NCBI GenBank assembly: GCA_023405875.1
Contig: JAEXXN010000270.1
Coordinates: 1-6,437 of the forward strand
From: Bacillota bacterium
Lineage (GTDB): Bacteria; Bacillota; Clostridia; Lutisporales; Lutisporaceae
Length of the DNA: 6,437 bases
Direction of reading: 5' to 3'
Under the pieces are notes generated by a model that was not told where the DNA came from, ran no database searches, and saw nothing but the letters and a program-made list of their open reading frames with translations. This document shows, piece by piece, positions 5,842 through 6,437 of the stretch (the first letter of the stretch is position 1; each line of letters starts with the position of its first letter). A program made the translations under genes and the position numbers.

Positions 5842-6042
5842 ATGCAAATGAAGGATATAAGTATGTTAAAAGAACAAATACGAAGGGAACAAGAGCTTTT
5901 GGACAGCGTGATAGAGGATACTTATCCGGGTTGCCTTAATTGTCAAAAAATACTTGAGATGAGTATGAAATTGGACATCCTGATCTCGACTTACATGAAC
6001 ATGGTTGAAGCCAAGAAAGTAGAGCATTCCACAACTGCTTAG
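5842..6042 (+). CDS. Spo0E-like aspartyl-phosphate phosphatase
   Basis: Small protein of up to 66 residues in the Spo0E family, which removes phosphate from Spo0A~P and so delays entry into sporulation. The family signature is clear: helix 1 with LKEQIRREQELLDSVIE (from residue 9) and helix 2 with the catalytic-type motif SMKLDILISTYM (S41, L44-D45, L47-I48), joined by a loop with two cysteines (CLNC, 31-34). The length suits the family (about 50-90). The start is uncertain. The ATG at 5842 follows GGAG by only four bases, the ATG at 5848 by ten, and the ATG at 5863 (residue 8) has its own AAGGA seven bases upstream and begins directly at the family helix. The gene is 60 bp after the V4R gene and 21 bp before the EAL-HDOD gene, so the three are probably cotranscribed. 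The CLNC pair is unusual for this short family and might sense redox or metal. Confidence 0.8.
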   Translation: MQMKDISMLKEQIRREQELLDSVIEDTYPGCLNCQKILEMSMKLDILISTYMNMVEAKKVEHSTTA

Positions 6043-6063
6043 AATTGCAGGGGGGTAGGTAAA

Positions 6064-6437
6064 ATGAGTATATTCATTGCCCGTCAACCAATTTTCGATG
6101 TATCTATGAATGTTTTCGGCTACGAGCTGCTTTACCGGTCCGGAATGGTCAACAGCTATATGGGAACGGATGCGGACCTGGCATCTTCGCAAGTCCTGCT
6201 GAACAGCTTCTATAATATAGGGCTGGACAAGCTCACAGGCGGCAGGATCGCTTTTATCAATTTTACGGAAAATTTAATGATACAGGATATTGCAACGCTT
6301 TTTCCCAAGGAAAGCCTGGTTATTGAAATACTCGAAAATGTAAACCCCCGTAATGATATTATTGAGAAGTGCAGGGACTTAAAAAGCCTGGGTTACAAAA
6401 TTGCATTGGATGATTTTGTTTTAAGAGAAGATTATTT
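6064..6437 (+). CDS. EAL-HDOD (YuxH-type) signalling protein, 3' end cut off by window edge
   Basis: The first 124 codons are visible and open to the right edge. The opening MSIFIARQPIFD, then GYELLYRSG, is the hallmark of proteins with an N-terminal variant EAL domain and a C-terminal HDOD domain (the latter outside the window). EAL domains hydrolyse cyclic-di-GMP; many members of this subgroup are inactive and work by protein contacts. Here EAL is ELL (E21), and likely metal ligands are kept at N66 (FINF), E88 (VIEILE) and D116-D117 (ALDDFV, where DDFG is usual). The catalytic lysine and the rest lie beyond the edge, so activity is undecided. The start is fixed by AGGGGGG (6049-6055), eight bases before the ATG. 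Close spacing after the Spo0E-like gene suggests one operon. It could counteract the GGDEF protein on the left, or use cyclic-di-GMP as a ligand. Confidence 0.9.
   Translation, partial: MSIFIARQPIFDVSMNVFGYELLYRSGMVNSYMGTDADLASSQVLLNSFYNIGLDKLTGGRIAFINFTENLMIQDIATLFPKESLVIEILENVNPRNDIIEKCRDLKSLGYKIALDDFVLREDY

Noticed and set aside
5866..6192. Open frame of 108 codons on the - strand
   Set aside because: It lies opposite the Spo0E-like gene and the EAL-HDOD start, both of which have clear family motifs and ribosome binding sites; its translation shows no recognisable domain.

Overview
The window looks like part of a chromosome from an endospore-forming, low-to-moderate GC Firmicute, most likely in the Clostridia. 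The main reasons are a Spo0E-like phosphatase gene, strong GGAGG-type ribosome binding sites, and families typical of that group: an EAL-HDOD protein of the YuxH type, a V4R protein, and a large 7TMR-DISM hybrid kinase paired with a SARP-type regulator. Species cannot be fixed from sequence alone. Almost every gene here is a signalling gene. I see no metabolic genes, tRNA, rRNA, CRISPR array or transposase.

Layout from left to right. (1) The 3' part of a membrane-anchored diguanylate cyclase (GGDEF) gene on + runs off the left edge. (2) A convergent, structured gap (672-820) holds two near-identical direct repeats; the first copy supplies the last codons and stop of the GGDEF gene. (3) On the - strand is a two-gene two-component operon, read right to left. 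The first gene is a ~1022-residue hybrid sensor kinase carrying two different histidine kinase modules around a receiver domain. The second is a 373-residue response regulator with receiver, winged-helix and BTAD domains. The gap between them (1943-2029) contains a shortened relative of the repeat element from the left gap. (4) A divergent promoter region (5099-5265) has candidate promoters in both directions and a 9-bp direct repeat with an 11-bp period. (5) On the + strand is a three-gene cluster: a V4R-domain sensor-like protein, a Spo0E-like Spo0A~P phosphatase, and the first third of an EAL-HDOD protein cut by the right edge.

Inferred working model: the membrane kinase senses an extracellular or envelope ligand and phosphorylates the SARP-type regulator. 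That regulator may bind the 11-bp-period repeat and control the divergent V4R-Spo0E-EAL operon. The operon would then act on sporulation entry (through Spo0A~P) and on cyclic-di-GMP, with the GGDEF cyclase on the left as a possible opposing activity. The domain assignments are strong. The regulatory wiring is inference.
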